Part shown: one piece after another, positions 4,724 through 6,588 of the stretch
How positions within the stretch are numbered: position 1 is the first letter of the stretch
How the letters are laid out: each line of letters begins with the position of its first letter
Notes under the pieces: generated by a model
The model's database searches: none
The model's input: only the letters and a program-made list of their open reading frames with translations
Told to the model about the DNA's origin: nothing
Made by a program: the position numbers and the translations under genes
Assembly (NCBI GenBank): GCA_910577165.1
Contig: CAJTLX010000089.1
Coordinates: 1-6,588, forward strand
DNA: 6,588 nucleotides
Reading direction: 5' to 3'
Source of the DNA: an uncultured Lachnospiraceae bacterium
Lineage (GTDB): Bacteria > Bacillota > Clostridia > Lachnospirales > Lachnospiraceae

Positions 4724-5893
4724 ATGAGCATGACAGTGGAACAGTTGGAGGCGGCAAAACAGCGTTTCGGGGAATTATTAGTGGAGCAGGATAAGCGCGT
4801 GGAGCGCATGAAGGCACAGGGAGATTTTATTGATTACAAGGCATTGGACAAGATTGTGATTGGCGTGTGCGGCGGCGATGGGATTGGTCCTGCGATCACC
4901 GGACAGGCACAGCGCATTCTGGAGTTTTTATTAAAGGATGAAGTTGCAAAGGGCAAGGTGGAATTTAAGGTGATTGACGGGTTGACGATCGAGCGTCGCG
5001 CCGCAATGCAAAAGGCGATCCCGGATGATACACTTGCTGAGTTAAAGGAGTGCCATGTGATTTTAAAAGGACCGACCACCACCCCGCGCAAGGGTGATCC
5101 ATGGCCGAATGTGGAGAGCGCGAATGTGGCGATGCGCAAGGAGCTTGACCTCTTTGCCAATGTGCGCCCGGTGCGCATTCCGGAGCAGGGGATTGACTGG
5201 ACATTCTACCGCGAAAATACGGAGGGAGCTTATGCGGTTGGAAGTAAAGGCGTTCATGTAACCGAGGATCTCGGCGTTGACTTTACGGTGGTGACCAGCC
5301 AGGGAACGGAGCGGATTATCCGCGCGGCATTTGAATTTGCAAAAGCGAATGGCAAGACACGCGTAACAGCGGTAACAAAGGCAAATATTATTAAGACGAC
5401 CGACGGAAAATTTCTCGATACCTTCCGCGAGATCGCAAAGGACTATCCAGAAATCACAGCGGATGACTGGTATATTGATATAATGACCGCAAAATTAATT
5501 GATGAGACAAGACGGCGCGATTTCCAGGTTGTAGTGCTGCCGAACCTCTACGGCGATATTATTACGGATGAGGCGGCAGAATTTCAGGGTGGTGTCGGCA
5601 CGGCGGGCAGTGCCAATATTGGCAAGCGTTATGCGATGTTTGAGGCGATTCACGGTTCCGCGCCGCGCATGGTAGCGGAGGGCAGAGCAAAGTATGCTGA
5701 CCCGTGCAGTGTGATCCGCGCGGCGGCAATGTTACTCTCCCATATCGGATATCAGCATCAGGCGGACGCACTGTATTGGGCACTGGATATCTGCACGATC
5801 ACGGAGAAAAAACTGGTGATGACGGGGCATGAGGACGGCGCGACAAACACGGAGTTTGCGGATTATATTATGGAGACAATCAAGGGGCTGTAG
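4724..5893 (+). CDS. icd: Isocitrate dehydrogenase (isocitrate/isopropylmalate dehydrogenase family)
   Basis: This 389-residue enzyme should oxidise and decarboxylate isocitrate to 2-oxoglutarate in the cytoplasm. Family motifs occur in order: GDGIGP (51-56), KGPTTTP (115-121), the substrate loop with S132, N134 and R138 followed by RP (148-149), RENTEG (163-168), TKANIIK (218-224) with catalytic K219, the metal aspartates D252, D278 and D282, and HGSAP (310-314). The SxNxxxR loop closely resembles E. coli Icd (SLNVALR) and differs from isopropylmalate dehydrogenase. After HGSAP comes RMVAEGRAKYADP, longer than the E. coli KYAGQDKVNP stretch, so NAD or NADP use cannot be read off. About 42 residues precede the Rossmann-like core. 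The start is ATG 4724, with AGGGAGGA ideally placed upstream. It is the second gene of the operon and would use citrate from the first after aconitase. Confidence 0.93.
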   Translation: MSMTVEQLEAAKQRFGELLVEQDKRVERMKAQGDFIDYKALDKIVIGVCGGDGIGPAITGQAQRILEFLLKDEVAKGKVEFKVIDGLTIERRAAMQKAIPDDTLAELKECHVILKGPTTTPRKGDPWPNVESANVAMRKELDLFANVRPVRIPEQGIDWTFYRENTEGAYAVGSKGVHVTEDLGVDFTVVTSQGTERIIRAAFEFAKANGKTRVTAVTKANIIKTTDGKFLDTFREIAKDYPEITADDWYIDIMTAKLIDETRRRDFQVVVLPNLYGDIITDEAAEFQGGVGTAGSANIGKRYAMFEAIHGSAPRMVAEGRAKYADPCSVIRAAAMLLSHIGYQHQADALYWALDICTITEKKLVMTGHEDGATNTEFADYIMETIKGL

Positions 5894-5908
5894 GCCGCTG
5901 GTAAGATT

Positions 5909-6583
5909 ATGGATGAAAATAATAAAGAAGTGAAACAGGAAGTCACGGATAAATATTCGCTGCGCGGCAGGGTATTCAACCGTCTGCGGGAAGATATTCT
6001 CTCTGGAAAGTATGAGCAGGAGGAAGAACTGCGGGAGATTACGATCGCGTCGGATTTTGGGGTGAGCCGCACGCCGGTGCGCGAGGCATTGCGCCAGCTT
6101 GAACTTGAGGGGCTGGTGCGCATTATTCCGAATAAAGGAGCATATGTCACCGGAATTTCTGGAAAAGATATTCACGATATTTATCATATCCGATCCTATT
6201 TAGAAGGACTTTGTGCGCGCTGGGCGTGCGAACATATCACGAAAGAGCAGCTTGAGCAACTGGAAGAAATTGTCTATCTATGTGAGTTTCATGCAAAAAA
6301 GAAGCATTTGGATCAGATTGTGGAGCTGGATAACCGATTTCATGAAATTATTTATGAAGCCTGCGAGAGCAAGATGTTAGAGCATGTGCTGCGCGATTTT
6401 CATCACTATGTGGAACGTGTGCGCCGGATTTCCCTTGCAGGGGAGAACCGCGCTGAAACCTCAAACAAAGAGCATATGGCTATCTTTCAGGCACTAAAGA
6501 AGGGGGATGTGGAACTTGCGGAAAAGCTCGCACACGAACATATGTTGCGGGCGATTGAAAATTTAAAGAAATGTGGGCTGTAG
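5909..6583 (+). CDS. GntR-family transcriptional regulator, FCD (FadR C-terminal) subclass
   Basis: This 224-residue DNA-binding regulator is full length. The N-terminal winged helix-turn-helix spans about residues 17-80, with the GntR hallmark FGVSRTPVREALRQLELEGL (50-69) and the wing NKGAYV (75-80). The all-helical FCD ligand domain follows, and its four usual metal ligands can be placed: D141 and H145 in LDNRFH, H189 in KEH, and H211 in AHEHM. FCD proteins of this kind bind small carboxylates at the metal. The gene starts 15 nt after the isocitrate dehydrogenase stop, with only a weak ribosome site, so translation is probably coupled. As part of the operon it likely controls the promoter palindrome at 3245-3256 in response to citrate, isocitrate or 2-oxoglutarate; target and ligand are inferred. 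Only five bases follow the stop, so what comes next is unknown. Confidence 0.92.
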   Translation: MDENNKEVKQEVTDKYSLRGRVFNRLREDILSGKYEQEEELREITIASDFGVSRTPVREALRQLELEGLVRIIPNKGAYVTGISGKDIHDIYHIRSYLEGLCARWACEHITKEQLEQLEEIVYLCEFHAKKKHLDQIVELDNRFHEIIYEACESKMLEHVLRDFHHYVERVRRISLAGENRAETSNKEHMAIFQALKKGDVELAEKLAHEHMLRAIENLKKCGL

Positions 6584-6588
6584 AAGAA

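Overview
The window looks like a chromosomal segment of an anaerobic Gram-positive of the class Clostridia, most likely a Lachnospiraceae-type gut commensal. The clues are strong AGGAGG-like ribosome sites, a type I-C style CRISPR repeat, a Lachnospiraceae-style ECF sigma/RsgI-like anti-sigma pair, and a Re-type citrate synthase, an enzyme typical of strict anaerobes. This placement is inferred from gene content; there is no rRNA or tRNA in the window to confirm it.

Layout. Positions 1-151 hold flank sequence and a minimal CRISPR array: two 32-nt repeats around one 35-nt spacer, with no cas gene in view. Positions 152-492 are AT-rich and hold no gene I can defend. A DedA-family membrane protein follows on the minus strand (493-1125). 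Across a divergent intergenic region that contains two adjacent small hairpins lies a plus-strand cluster of three genes. It encodes a secreted His/Cys-rich protein with an internal duplication (1407-1757), an ECF-type sigma factor (1822-2307), and a membrane anti-sigma factor (2297-3160) with an RsgI-type extracytoplasmic domain, a conserved Asn-Pro pair and a His-rich tail. The sigma and anti-sigma genes overlap, so they are probably translationally coupled.

A second plus-strand operon starts from a near-consensus promoter at 3228-3256 (TTGACA, 17 bp, TACAAT). It encodes a probable Re-citrate synthase (3292-4704), an isocitrate dehydrogenase (4724-5893) and a GntR/FCD regulator (5909-6583). 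Together with an aconitase not seen here, the two enzymes would make 2-oxoglutarate, and hence glutamate, from oxaloacetate and acetyl-CoA. The -10 box lies inside a perfect 12-bp palindrome (3245-3256) of the kind GntR proteins bind, so the last gene of the operon probably represses or tunes its own promoter in response to a carboxylate.

The least explained part is the His-rich protein/sigma/anti-sigma cluster. Both exported products carry dense histidines, which suggests an envelope signalling unit tied to metal ions. That is a hypothesis from composition and context only.
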